Positions 25,524 through 34,355 of a DNA stretch of 64,000 nt are shown piece after piece (positions within the stretch are counted from its first letter, which is position 1; every line of letters starts with the position of its first letter). The notes beneath the pieces are model-generated. The model did not search any database. It had not been told where the DNA came from and saw only the letters and a program-made list of their open reading frames with translations. Origin of the DNA: JACZUI01 sp965216725 (GTDB lineage: Bacteria; Actinomycetota; Acidimicrobiia; Spongiisociales; ZC4RG35); the NCBI GenBank assembly GCA_965216725.1, contig CBDCGI010000007.1:310001-374000 (forward strand), written 5' to 3'. Made by a program: the position numbers and the translations under genes.

Positions 25524-25571
25524 GTCGGGCCTGCAACAGAACGCGCCACACGCGACTAACTGCAGGTTCGA
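25524..25571. repeat. Palindromic intergenic repeat, copy 2
   Basis: The core shares 39 of 43 bases with copy 1. The outer arms TCGGGCCTGCA / TGCAGGTTCGA pair through 11 positions with two G-T wobbles; changes on the right arm relative to copy 1 improve the pairing, which suggests selection on the folded form. Confidence 0.72.
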
Positions 25572-25632
25572 GGGAAGGAGTCCATTTGTAGGCTCGACGA
25601 ACTCGACGTGCATGACCGGCCCGCGACCGGCC

Positions 25633-26277
25633 TCAGCCAGCCTCCCCGCCGGTAATCTCGCCCATCACCGCCCTCACCTCACCATCACTGACCTGGGTGA
25701 AATCCCGGTACCAGTTGCCCACTGCAAGGAATCGGCGCGGCTGGTGCACAACAACCATGCCATCCACCACCGATGCCAATTCACGAACCGTCTCCGGTGG
25801 TGCCACCGGCACCGCGAGCCATACCTCCGCGGCGCCTCTCGCCCGAGCCACCCGGACCGCCGCCCTGGCAGTGGAACCGGTGGCCAGCCCGTCGTCAACG
25901 ATCACCGCGGTCTGTCCTTGCACGTCCAGGATTGGCCCGATCCGATACATGCCGGTTGCCTCCTCAAGCTGCCGTTGAGCTGCCTCGATGGCGCCGTCGA
26001 GTGCCACCTGGTCAACTCCGGCGGCTGCCACCACGCCCTCGTTGACCATGGTCACACCGCCTTCGGCAACCGCACCCATCGCCAATTCCGCATGACCGGG
26101 AACGCCAACTTTCTTCACAAGCAGGAGATCCATGTCGCAACGAAGTGCCTTAGCGACCTCCCACCCCACGGGAACCCCGCCACGAGGCAGGGCGAGAACG
26201 ATCGGAGACGGAGGCCGGGCCGCGGCAACAGCCTCACCAAGGACCCTCCCCGCATCACGGCGGTCGGAGAATCTCAT
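25633..26277 (-). CDS. Phosphoribosyltransferase family protein
   Basis: 214 residues. The PRPP motif is TAVIVDDGLATGSTARAA; the N-terminal half has VLALPRGGVPVGWEVAKAL and LLLVKKVGVPGHAELAMGAV. This group of PRTase-like proteins is widespread but of unknown substrate. The C-terminal HQPRRFLAVGNWYRDFTQ is a strong family marker. ATG 26277 overlaps the upstream kinase-like gene by 4 bp, so the two are probably an operon. Confidence 0.85.
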   Translation of the reverse strand: MRFSDRRDAGRVLGEAVAAARPPSPIVLALPRGGVPVGWEVAKALRCDMDLLLVKKVGVPGHAELAMGAVAEGGVTMVNEGVVAAAGVDQVALDGAIEAAQRQLEEATGMYRIGPILDVQGQTAVIVDDGLATGSTARAAVRVARARGAAEVWLAVPVAPPETVRELASVVDGMVVVHQPRRFLAVGNWYRDFTQVSDGEVRAVMGEITGGEAG

Positions 26278-27260
26278 CCGTACTTCTTGACGAAACCTTC
26301 CAGCCAGGGCATGACATTGTCGACAAATGCCGACCCCTCGTCTAGGGGAAGCACCCGCACCGCGTAGTTCATCAGCATGACCTGGCGAGCCGCGTGGAAC
26401 ATGTCGATCTGACTCTCATCCTGAACGGGCCAGGGACTGATCTCTTCGTAACCCTTGCGGAATGCGGAGTGGATCGCCGCGCGGTCGTCTCGGGTTCGCG
26501 AGGAGTAGAGGCACACCGATATGTCCTGGGCCCGGGTGGCAATCATGATGTCCTCGAAATCGAAGGCATAAAGGCGGCTCTGTGCGATGTGCACGTTCCA
26601 TTCGTGGAGATCTCCGTGCACTGTCTGGACCTGGCCGTGCTCCCAAGCTTCGTCGATGGCGGCGTTGGCCAAATCGATGGCCCGGTGGATCGTGCGCCGT
26701 CTCCTTGCATCAAAAATGTGGTCATAGGTGCTGTCGTCGATGACCACCGGATCGAGATCGGCTCCGTAATAGAAGACGCGATCCCATTTCCTCATGCCGT
26801 CCGGGTTGGGAGGAAGCCAGTCTCGGCCGTGCATCTGAAGGGAGGCACACATCCGTCCCAAAAGGCGGTAGCCAAACGTGCCGGCCCCCAGACCCAACGG
26901 CGTCCCTGGGATCCAGGAGAAAACGACACACGAGCGCTGCAACCCAGTCTTCTCGTCGTCGGCCTCGACAACGAGCCCCCCGTAGCCGGTGGGCACAACC
27001 TCGACAACATCGAGGCGGGTCTCTTTGTTGAGTGCTGCCAGCCAGGCAACCTCATAGTCGATGTTCTGGCGCGAATTGGCGTGAGGTGTCCCCACCCGGA
27101 GGACGCGCTGCCGTCCGTCGGCCAACACGAGCCGATACATCACGTTTGAGTGAGTCTCCAGATGCTCGATTTGGGCAACTTCGAAGGAGTACCGGTCTAA
27201 GACGCGTCTCGTAAAAGGAAGCAGGCTTTCGGCTTCAGCTGATATGCGTTGCGCGTCCAA
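26274..27260 (-). CDS. Aminoglycoside phosphotransferase-like kinase
   Basis: 328 residues of the APH/choline-kinase fold. The catalytic loop HGDLHEWNVHI and the metal-binding FDFEDIMIA are clear; the N-lobe has SNVMYRLVLADGRQRVLRVG. Such proteins phosphorylate small hydroxylated compounds, and this does not imply drug resistance. The TTG start at 27260 has GAGGAG close upstream. It is translationally coupled to the PRTase gene. Confidence 0.82.
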   Translation of the reverse strand: MDAQRISAEAESLLPFTRRVLDRYSFEVAQIEHLETHSNVMYRLVLADGRQRVLRVGTPHANSRQNIDYEVAWLAALNKETRLDVVEVVPTGYGGLVVEADDEKTGLQRSCVVFSWIPGTPLGLGAGTFGYRLLGRMCASLQMHGRDWLPPNPDGMRKWDRVFYYGADLDPVVIDDSTYDHIFDARRRRTIHRAIDLANAAIDEAWEHGQVQTVHGDLHEWNVHIAQSRLYAFDFEDIMIATRAQDISVCLYSSRTRDDRAAIHSAFRKGYEEISPWPVQDESQIDMFHAARQVMLMNYAVRVLPLDEGSAFVDNVMPWLEGFVKKYG

Positions 27261-27362
27261 AGGCTCCTCACAAAAGGTCGACGGCAGGCATCATTCAAGT
27301 GCCGAGGCCTTCAGATTCGACGGGTCTTGGGACCCAAATCGGCTGATAGCCCTTTTGCAGCC

Positions 27363-30065
27363 CTAGGAAGCCTCGTTGGCCCCGGTCGGCACCATGCCCG
27401 TATCCACGATCGGATCCTCGCCACGTCGACGATGCCACGCATCCCACAGGTACAGATAGCTGGGGAGGATCAACACCGCAGCCAGCAGCGCCAGCAGGAT
27501 CGTGTAGGCGGTGACAAACCCGAACTGTCGGAAGGGGATGGTCGACGAGACCACCAGGATCCCAAAGCCGGCAACGGTGGTCAGCGCCGAGCCTGCCAGC
27601 GCTCCTCCGGTGTGGGTGAGCGTGCTGTGTATCGCGTCGTCGGCACCTTCGATCCGAGAACGATCCTCCTCGTATCGATGCGTGATGTGGATCATGTAGG
27701 GGATGCCGATTCCGATAGCCATAGCGGCGATGGTGGCTGTAACCGGACCGAACGGAATCCCGAGCCCTGCCATGATGCCGAAGGCCAAGAGCACCACGAG
27801 CACGACCGGAACCGTGGTCAGTACACCGAGAAGGGGGCGCCGAACCTCGATCCAGAAGTTGAGAATCAACAAGAGGAGGGCAGCGCTGAGAGTGAGAAGC
27901 AGCGACGAGACCTGCGAGTCGCGCAGGGATGTGACTACCACGTCGTTGATGATCGCGTCCGACGTCGAGGTCGCCGAGGCACCGCTGTCCACAACCGGAA
28001 CGAACGCGGAGTCGAAGTCTCCGCGAAGCTCACTAACTGCGTCCTGACCAGCCTGCGTCTGCACGGCGAATAGCGCCGCCTGGTACGACCCGGAGTCACT
28101 CCGGTTCAGCACCTGAACCATCTGATCAGGGGCCGCGGCAAATGCCGCCTCATAAACGGGCGCCATATTCCCGGCCGCCATCAGGTCTTGCCCCAATCCG
28201 GCCGCCCCGGCGGCGTCGGCCACGGGTTGGGCAAATGAAGGCGATTCCGGATCGGTCAGTTGGGCGATCACAGACACAGGCGATTGCGCCAGCGGGAAGC
28301 CGTCGATGGTCACGACATTGTCGGTCTCGCCGAGCTCGAAGGTGGAGGCCACCATCGAGTTCCAGGAGCCCTGCTCAGCCAAATCGTCATCTTCGACCAG
28401 CACGTTTGTGGTCTCCGGGAATTCGAAGCGATCAGAGAGCGTCACCGCGGTGTCCCGTATCGGCGACGTGGTTGGAACAAAATCGAGGAAGTCGAACGCT
28501 GCCTCCAGCTGGGTGAACGTTGCCCACCCGCCCACGCCACCGAGGACGATGGAGACGATGGCAACGGGGACCGCAAACCGGCGGGCCAGCACCGAGGTGG
28601 AGCCGATCAGCCTGGGCAGGACCCGCGAGCTGGTACCGGCCATGGCCTCGTTGTCGAGGCGATCGTTTCGCTCGGCCCAGCGATCGAGGACCTCTCTCAC
28701 AGCGGGCACGAAGGTCAAGGTGAGGAGGAAGGAGGCAACGATTCCCACGGCGGCGAGCACTCCGAACTCACGAAGTGCGGGAATCTCGTTGGTGATGTTG
28801 GTGAGGAATCCCACCGAGGTGGTGATGGTGGCCAAGGCGAGTGCGATGCCGACCGACCTGATGGCGTGTCCAACGGAGCTGTCGACCGAGTGCCCGGCCG
28901 CCACATCTTCCCGATAGCGAGAAGTCAGATGAATGGCGTAGTCGACACCGAGACCGATCAGAAGAATCGGGAGAATCTGGGTCATGCCTCCCTGCTCGCC
29001 GTAGACGAGATAACCAATTCCATTCATCCAGGAGATGGCAAAAAAGATCGTGGCCATCGTGAGCATGGTGTCGGCGACGGTTCTCCTGAGCCGGCCCGAC
29101 GTAAACGACCATATGGCGAACACGAGGAACACAACTCCAGCCGCGGGCAACACCACGGCTCCGGTTTCAAGGTCCGTCAACGATTCCGGGAAAACGTCGG
29201 GGAAGATCGCGGCCAGCGAAGGCAAGGTCACATAGACGATGGCGGCGAAAAGCAGCAGAAACCCAACGTTTGCAAGCGCCTTTGTCGTGCGGCGCCGGGG
29301 ACGCAGCAGGAACACGGCGCTGAGCACGGTGATGATGATGAATCCGGCGGCGATGAACATCCTGGCGATCTCAGCTGTGAAATCGTCCTGGTTGGCGAAG
29401 ATGAGGTCGGTGTTGAACGACTCGGCCACAACTCCGTCGGGCAGCTCGGCATCGGCGACGGCTTCGGCGGCGATCAGGGCCCTCTCCGACGCAACGTCGA
29501 AGTTCTCACTCCCGTCGTAGCTGACGACCACCAACCCGAGGTCTGATTCCGCTTCAGATACTTGGACGTCTGAGGGGAGCAACAAGGACACGAATTCCTG
29601 CTGCTGACGTGGAGCTTGGTCGTAGGAGCTGACAAAGCTCTGTTTGACCTCGTCGTCGGACGCGGGCGGAGGGGCACCCTCGGCCACCGCGACCTGGACC
29701 GGGAGCAGGTAACTGACAACGGCGGGAGCCTCTGGCGAGTCGGCAAGGAAAGGCGCCAGTTCGCTGGATCGGACCGCCTCGTCGATTGCGGCCACGGCCG
29801 CCAGACCGTCAGACGTGATCACGTCTCCGCTCTCGGAGCTGATCATGACCTGCATTCTCCGCTGTGTGGTCCCGAACAGATCACCAATACGTGCCTGGGC
29901 CAACAACTCGGGTGCGTCGGGGGCAAAGGACTCATTCTGGTCTTCGGCCGGCACGAAGTTCCCGGACAGGGCGCCGAAGACCATCGAGATCACAACCACG
30001 GCCCCGATAACGACCCAGGGAGCTCTACGGACCATGGCGGCGAGGAGGTTGACAAGTGTCTTCAT
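27363..30065 (-). CDS. MMPL/RND superfamily exporter (HAE3-like)
   Basis: 900 residues. Two similar halves each have one membrane helix, a large extracytoplasmic domain (about residues 35-225 and 500-690) and a cluster of five helices. Family traits include LPILLIGLGVDYAIHLTSRY in the first half and AIGIGIPYMIHITHRYEE in the second. Acidic C-terminal tail. Likely exports lipids or hydrophobic compounds, driven by the proton gradient. No membrane-fusion partner is adjacent. About 100 bp separate it from genes on each side. Confidence 0.9.
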   Translation of the reverse strand: MKTLVNLLAAMVRRAPWVVIGAVVVISMVFGALSGNFVPAEDQNESFAPDAPELLAQARIGDLFGTTQRRMQVMISSESGDVITSDGLAAVAAIDEAVRSSELAPFLADSPEAPAVVSYLLPVQVAVAEGAPPPASDDEVKQSFVSSYDQAPRQQQEFVSLLLPSDVQVSEAESDLGLVVVSYDGSENFDVASERALIAAEAVADAELPDGVVAESFNTDLIFANQDDFTAEIARMFIAAGFIIITVLSAVFLLRPRRRTTKALANVGFLLLFAAIVYVTLPSLAAIFPDVFPESLTDLETGAVVLPAAGVVFLVFAIWSFTSGRLRRTVADTMLTMATIFFAISWMNGIGYLVYGEQGGMTQILPILLIGLGVDYAIHLTSRYREDVAAGHSVDSSVGHAIRSVGIALALATITTSVGFLTNITNEIPALREFGVLAAVGIVASFLLTLTFVPAVREVLDRWAERNDRLDNEAMAGTSSRVLPRLIGSTSVLARRFAVPVAIVSIVLGGVGGWATFTQLEAAFDFLDFVPTTSPIRDTAVTLSDRFEFPETTNVLVEDDDLAEQGSWNSMVASTFELGETDNVVTIDGFPLAQSPVSVIAQLTDPESPSFAQPVADAAGAAGLGQDLMAAGNMAPVYEAAFAAAPDQMVQVLNRSDSGSYQAALFAVQTQAGQDAVSELRGDFDSAFVPVVDSGASATSTSDAIINDVVVTSLRDSQVSSLLLTLSAALLLLILNFWIEVRRPLLGVLTTVPVVLVVLLAFGIMAGLGIPFGPVTATIAAMAIGIGIPYMIHITHRYEEDRSRIEGADDAIHSTLTHTGGALAGSALTTVAGFGILVVSSTIPFRQFGFVTAYTILLALLAAVLILPSYLYLWDAWHRRRGEDPIVDTGMVPTGANEAS

Positions 30066-30162
30066 TGTTTGTGGACCCTTCGCGTCAGACGGCTACGCCA
30101 GGACCGGATATGGCGCACGGCGACGAGCCAGCCTATTGCCTAGATCGCGAAATGGGAATTGA

Positions 30163-31245
30163 TTACGGGAGAACCAAGTCCAGGGCTTCTATGAATCGGC
30201 TGTTTTCCTCGGGTGTGCCCACCGTCACCCGCACCCAGCCCCGCGACATCGGGCGAATGATCACCCCGTGGCGGGTCATCTCGGATGCGAACTCGCCTTC
30301 ACTGTGGCCAGGGCGGGCAAACACGAAATTGGTCTGACTCGGGACGTACTCGATGTTGCGTTTTGCCAAGGCATCCATCAGCAGCTCCCGGCCTTCGGAA
30401 TTGGCCCGGACCCTCCGTGCCAACTCCGCCTCATCTCCCAGCGAGGCCATCGCTGCGACCTGGGCCACCTGACTCACGCTGAAAGGGGGCAAGGTCTTGC
30501 CCAGCTCGGAGAGTGTCGAGGGAACTCCAACTGCCACGCCCACACGATGGGTGGCGAGCCCGTAGATCTTGGAGAAAGTGCGCAACACCACGACATTTGC
30601 AGTCTCGGCGGCCAGAGGTATCAGGCTCCGATACTCCGGATCGTCTACGTAATGGTGATAGGCCTCGTCGACGACCACTAGAACCGATTCGGGCATCGAA
30701 TCGATCATCGCCACCACCGCGTCGGCCGACACCGAAGTCCCTGTCGGGTTGTTGGGGTTACAAACGTAGACAACCGAGGTGTCGGGCGCGACGGCCTCCT
30801 TCATCGAGACCAGATCGTGCTTCATTGCCGAGTCCAGTTGCACCTCGATCGGCCTTGAGCCGGCGATCTTGGTCACAATCCGGTACATCACGAACGAGGG
30901 CCACGCATAAAGCGCGGTCGTGGTCGGGCCCCCGCAGGCGATGGCGATCGCCATGATCAGCCCGGTGCTACCCGGGCCGACCAGGAGGTGCTCCTTCGAG
31001 ACCCCGATCTGGGCGGCGAGCACGGAACGCAGCTCATAGAAGTCGTTGTCCGGGTAGCGGTTGGATTCGGCAAGGGACCCGACGGCAGCTTCGATGACAC
31101 CGGGGAATGGGCCGTCGGGCGACTCGTTCGACGCCATCTTCACGATCGTCGACGGATCGATTCCGACCTCCCTCGCAACCTCCTCTATCGGCTTGCCGGG
31201 GACGTATGGGTTGATGGCCGACAGGTCTGGGCGGAAGCTGGGCAT
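30163..31245 (-). CDS. Histidinol-phosphate / aromatic aminotransferase family protein
   Basis: PLP-dependent fold-type I transaminase, 360 residues. The PLP lysine is in TFSKIYGLATHRVG; other marks are ASNESPDGPFP, RYPDND, CNPNNPTGT and VDEAYHHYV. The sequence ATHRVG replaces the more common AGLRVG/AGLRIG. HisC and Pat cannot be separated by eye, and no other his gene is present. ATG 31245 fits the family start; the frame runs on to 31353. Divergent from the E1 gene with a 145-bp gap. Confidence 0.85.
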   Translation of the reverse strand: MPSFRPDLSAINPYVPGKPIEEVAREVGIDPSTIVKMASNESPDGPFPGVIEAAVGSLAESNRYPDNDFYELRSVLAAQIGVSKEHLLVGPGSTGLIMAIAIACGGPTTTALYAWPSFVMYRIVTKIAGSRPIEVQLDSAMKHDLVSMKEAVAPDTSVVYVCNPNNPTGTSVSADAVVAMIDSMPESVLVVVDEAYHHYVDDPEYRSLIPLAAETANVVVLRTFSKIYGLATHRVGVAVGVPSTLSELGKTLPPFSVSQVAQVAAMASLGDEAELARRVRANSEGRELLMDALAKRNIEYVPSQTNFVFARPGHSEGEFASEMTRHGVIIRPMSRGWVRVTVGTPEENSRFIEALDLVLP

Positions 31246-31390
31246 CACACGGAAACTTAGCGAGAGCGGCCGGTTTCGGTGTCTCCAGGATGTGGCACAC
31301 TCACTGCATGTCGTCTGCGGTCTTCGATAGCATTGACATCCAATCGCCTCCACTCCCGGCGAGAACCGGGCTGATTCGGGCTCACCGGCT

Positions 31391-33535
31391 GTGAGTCAGC
31401 GAAAGGCCGGACTGGGTCGGGGGCTCGAGGCCCTGATCCCGAAACAGGAGCAGGGCTCAGAAGTGAAGCCGCTAGGAATAATCGACGAACTGGGGAACCT
31501 GGTCGGGGACGACCCCGGTCTCGATCCAGAGATCTACCAGACCATGTACCGGGAGATGGTGCTGGCGCGTGAGCTGGACCGTCGAATGCTGGCGCTGCAG
31601 CGTCAGGGTCGGATCGGCACCTACGCGATGCTCGAAGGCCAGGAAGCTGTCCAAATTGGCTCCGCCTTGGCCTTGCAGGAGCACGACTTCGTTTTCCCCT
31701 CATACCGCGAGCATGGAGTCCAAATAACTCGCGGGCTTCCCATCGAGGTCCTCCTCGCCTATTGGAAGGGCCTGCCCAATGCCGGCTGGGACATCCACAA
31801 ATACCGCACGGGGATTGTCACGGTGCCCATAGCCAGCCAGCTTCCACACGCCGTCGGCTACTCATACATGACCAAGCTGAGAGGTGAGGACTCAGTGAGC
31901 GCCGTTTACTTCGGCGACGGTGCCACTTCAGAGGTGGACTTCCACTCGGGTATGAACTTCGCCGGTGTCTGGAAAACACCGACAATCTTCATCTGCGCCA
32001 ACAACCTCTATGCGATCTCGGTGCCTTTCGAAAAGCAGACGGCCTCGGAGACAATCGCTCAGAAAGCTGAGGCCTACGGCTTCGAAGGCTTGCGCGTCGA
32101 TGGCATGGATCCGATTGCCATGTACCTCGCCACGAGGCTGGCGGCTCGTCGCGCCCGCGAAGGCAAGGGGCCCACCCTGATCGAGGCCATGACCTATCGG
32201 TACGGACCCCATGCCACAGCCGACGACCCGACCTTGTACCGCAGTGACGAGGAGGTCGCTGAGTGGAAACAGAAGGACGCCATCGAGCGGCTCCGGCTGT
32301 TTCTGGAGAGACGAGGAGAGTGGGACGAGAGAGTGGGCGAAAAGGTGGCCCTCGAGGTGGCCGACATGGTCGACCGTTCCATCACTGCAATCGAGGCAGA
32401 ACCGCTCCCTCCGCGAGATGACTCGGTTCGCCACGCCTTCAGCCGGATCCCCTCCCATGTGGTGGATCAGCTGCACGAAATGCAACGTGCCCACGGCGAG
32501 GAGTTGACCCAATTCGCCGCCGAGGAGATCTGGGAGCCGGGGCCAGAGCCGGCTCTCGAGGGGCCAACGGAGTCATGGACCATGGCAGAGGCCATAAACG
32601 CCGCTCTCGACCACGCCATGTCGGCGAGCGAGAACGTCGTGCTCCTCGGAGAGGACATCGCGGTGGCTGGAGGTGTGTTTCGGGTGACGGAGGGCCTCCT
32701 CGAACGCTATGGGGAGGATCGTGTGATCGACACTCCTCTCAACGAATCGGGGATCGTCGGCACGGCCGTCGGTATGGCACTCGCAGGTGCCCGGCCCGTG
32801 GCCGAGATTCAGTTCGAGGGCTTCGTATATCCGGCTTTCGACCAGATCGTCAGCCATCTTGGACGTTTTCGATTCAGAAGCCGGGGACACGTCTCGGTGC
32901 CTGTTGTAGTGCGATTCCCCAACGGCGCCGGTATCGGGGCCCACGAGCACCATTGCGATTCACCGGAGGCGTATTTCGTCCACGCCCCCGGCCTGGTGGT
33001 GATCTGCCCATCGACGCCGACCGACGCCAAAGGCCTGCTCGCCTCGGCGCTGGAAGGCGACGATCCTGTGATCTTCTGCGAGCCAAAGGTGCTCTACCGC
33101 GCCGGTAGAGAGGACGTTCCGACGGGCCATTACACAATCCCGATCGGCCGTGCCCGGGTGCGTGCCACCGGCAGCGACCTGACTCTGGTCACCTACGGGG
33201 GCATGGTCCCCGTGTCACTAAAGGCCGCCGCGGCGTCTGGCTTCTCGGTGGAGGTCATCGACTTGCGAACCTTGTTCCCATGGGACCGGGAGACGGTCCT
33301 CGAGTCGGTGTCGCGAACCGGCCGGCTTCTCCTGGTGCAGGAGCCTCAGGGTTCGGCTGGGGTGGCAGCCGAGGTCGCGGCAGTCGTTGCGCAGGAGAGT
33401 TTGTACGACTTGCAGGCACCGGTGACCAGAGTGACGGGCTTCGACGTGCCCTGGCCTCAATTTGCCATCGAGAAACACGCCCTCGTGGACAAGGACCGCA
33501 TCGTCGCCGGAATCAACCGGGTGATGGAGGCTTGA
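31391..33535 (+). CDS. 2-oxoacid dehydrogenase E1 alpha-beta fusion with ParB-like N-terminal peptide
   Basis: 714 residues. Residues about 45-345 are the E1 alpha subunit with TPP motif GDGATSEVDFHSGMNFAG and CANNLYAIS; about 395-714 are E1 beta with LLGEDIAVAGGVF, AEIQFEGFVYPAFDQI and GAHEHHCDSPE. It should decarboxylate pyruvate or a branched-chain 2-oxoacid for an E2/E3 complex; E2 and E3 are not in the window. The first 20 or so residues, RKAGLGRGLEALIPKQEQ, match the ParA-binding N-terminus of ParB, not E1. GTG 31391 gives this form; GTG 31463 would remove it but has a poorly spaced ribosome site. Confidence 0.88.
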   Translation: MSQRKAGLGRGLEALIPKQEQGSEVKPLGIIDELGNLVGDDPGLDPEIYQTMYREMVLARELDRRMLALQRQGRIGTYAMLEGQEAVQIGSALALQEHDFVFPSYREHGVQITRGLPIEVLLAYWKGLPNAGWDIHKYRTGIVTVPIASQLPHAVGYSYMTKLRGEDSVSAVYFGDGATSEVDFHSGMNFAGVWKTPTIFICANNLYAISVPFEKQTASETIAQKAEAYGFEGLRVDGMDPIAMYLATRLAARRAREGKGPTLIEAMTYRYGPHATADDPTLYRSDEEVAEWKQKDAIERLRLFLERRGEWDERVGEKVALEVADMVDRSITAIEAEPLPPRDDSVRHAFSRIPSHVVDQLHEMQRAHGEELTQFAAEEIWEPGPEPALEGPTESWTMAEAINAALDHAMSASENVVLLGEDIAVAGGVFRVTEGLLERYGEDRVIDTPLNESGIVGTAVGMALAGARPVAEIQFEGFVYPAFDQIVSHLGRFRFRSRGHVSVPVVVRFPNGAGIGAHEHHCDSPEAYFVHAPGLVVICPSTPTDAKGLLASALEGDDPVIFCEPKVLYRAGREDVPTGHYTIPIGRARVRATGSDLTLVTYGGMVPVSLKAAAASGFSVEVIDLRTLFPWDRETVLESVSRTGRLLLVQEPQGSAGVAAEVAAVVAQESLYDLQAPVTRVTGFDVPWPQFAIEKHALVDKDRIVAGINRVMEA

Positions 33536-34078
33536 CCGACCCTCTGGTGGCAGTCTTCGGGTCATCGGCAACGACACCAGGATCTCGGGATTGGGTCGAT
33601 GCCGAAAACGCAGGAAGACGTCTTGCGACAAACGGTTTTGGAGTGATCACCGGTGGCTACGGCGGGACCATGGAGGCCGCCTCCCGGGGTGCCGCAGAAG
33701 GCAACGCTCGAGTGGTGGGGGTCATAGCTCCGGCAGTGTTCCCGGGCCGCTCCGGGGCGAACCGATACGTATCGGAGATCATCGAGGCACCCACCATCCC
33801 GACGCGAATCGACACGATGCTGAGCATGGCGGCGGGATGTCTCGCACTGCCCGGATCGATCGGCACGATGACCGAGCTCCTGGTGACTTGGAACGTCAAC
33901 AATGGTCGGCCGGCGCCACTCGACCGGAGCCTTGCCGTGCGTCGCGGTGGGAAAGGCCTGGAAACGGGTGGGTACCACGCTGGCCTCCGAAATCGGTGTC
34001 GACATCGACGAAATCCAATGGGAAAACGATGCGGCAGCGGGAGTAGACACCCTGATCGGCCTGATAGAAAAGCGTTGA
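33532..34078 (+). pseudogene. LOG family protein, frameshifted
   Basis: Related to lysine-decarboxylase-like nucleoside phosphoribohydrolases. The first frame covers VAVFGSSATTPGSRDW, ITGGYGGTMEAASRGA and LPGSIGTMTELLVTWN. Near 33900-33940 the similarity moves to another frame (PCVAVGKAWKRVGTTLASEI to LIGLIEKR) and ends at TGA 34076-34078. Removal of one base would restore a protein of about 182 residues. The first frame alone ends with a basic, low-quality tail. The start TTG 33532 overlaps the E1 stop. It is either a sequencing/assembly indel or a recent mutation. Confidence 0.75.
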
Positions 34079-34112
34079 ACCACAAAGACTGACGTATAGG
34101 CTTTTTCTTTGG

Positions 34113-34334
34113 ATGACGCATCTCCGCGAACAGGATCGACGCCGACATCGCGTGTCGTCGTGCCGGAAAGGCCGCCACAATTATGGGCAGGCCCAGGACA
34201 TCGGCGCCGGGATCGAACGGAGGGTTTGTGACACCTGTGGGGACGTGTCGATCGACCTCACCGCCGCCCATGAGCCGGAGGCGTCCCAGGCACGGGCGGG
34301 GAGACTGCGCTCAGCGACCAGGCGCTTGTCCTAA
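34113..34334 (+). CDS. Small putative zinc-ribbon protein
   Basis: 73 residues. SSCRKGRHNYG and RRVCDTCGDVSIDLT give a Cys-His and Cys-x2-Cys set that could bind zinc; the rest is basic and Ala-rich. No Shine-Dalgarno site precedes ATG 34113, but TTGAAC at 34075-34080 and TAGGCT at 34097-34102 (16-bp spacer) would start transcription almost at the ATG, so leaderless translation is possible. Function unknown. Confidence 0.55.
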   Translation: MTHLREQDRRRHRVSSCRKGRHNYGQAQDIGAGIERRVCDTCGDVSIDLTAAHEPEASQARAGRLRSATRRLS

Positions 34335-34355
34335 GCCGACCTATCCTCACCCTCC

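Noticed and set aside
25452..25571. Possible CRISPR array
   Set aside because: Only two repeat copies, each a long palindrome, with a 23-29 bp interval and no cas genes in the window.
25378..26367. Long rightward open frame of about 330 codons
   Set aside because: It is antisense to the PRTase gene and runs through the palindromic repeats. Its composition is His/Arg/Pro-rich and no motif is visible.
27310..27362. Terminator after the MMPL gene
   Set aside because: Only a 5-bp GGGTC/GACCC stem without a T tract; too weak to list.
27249..29546. Several long rightward frames opposite the MMPL gene
   Set aside because: Gly/His/Arg-rich shadows of a high-GC gene on the other strand; the MMPL frame has clear helices and family motifs.
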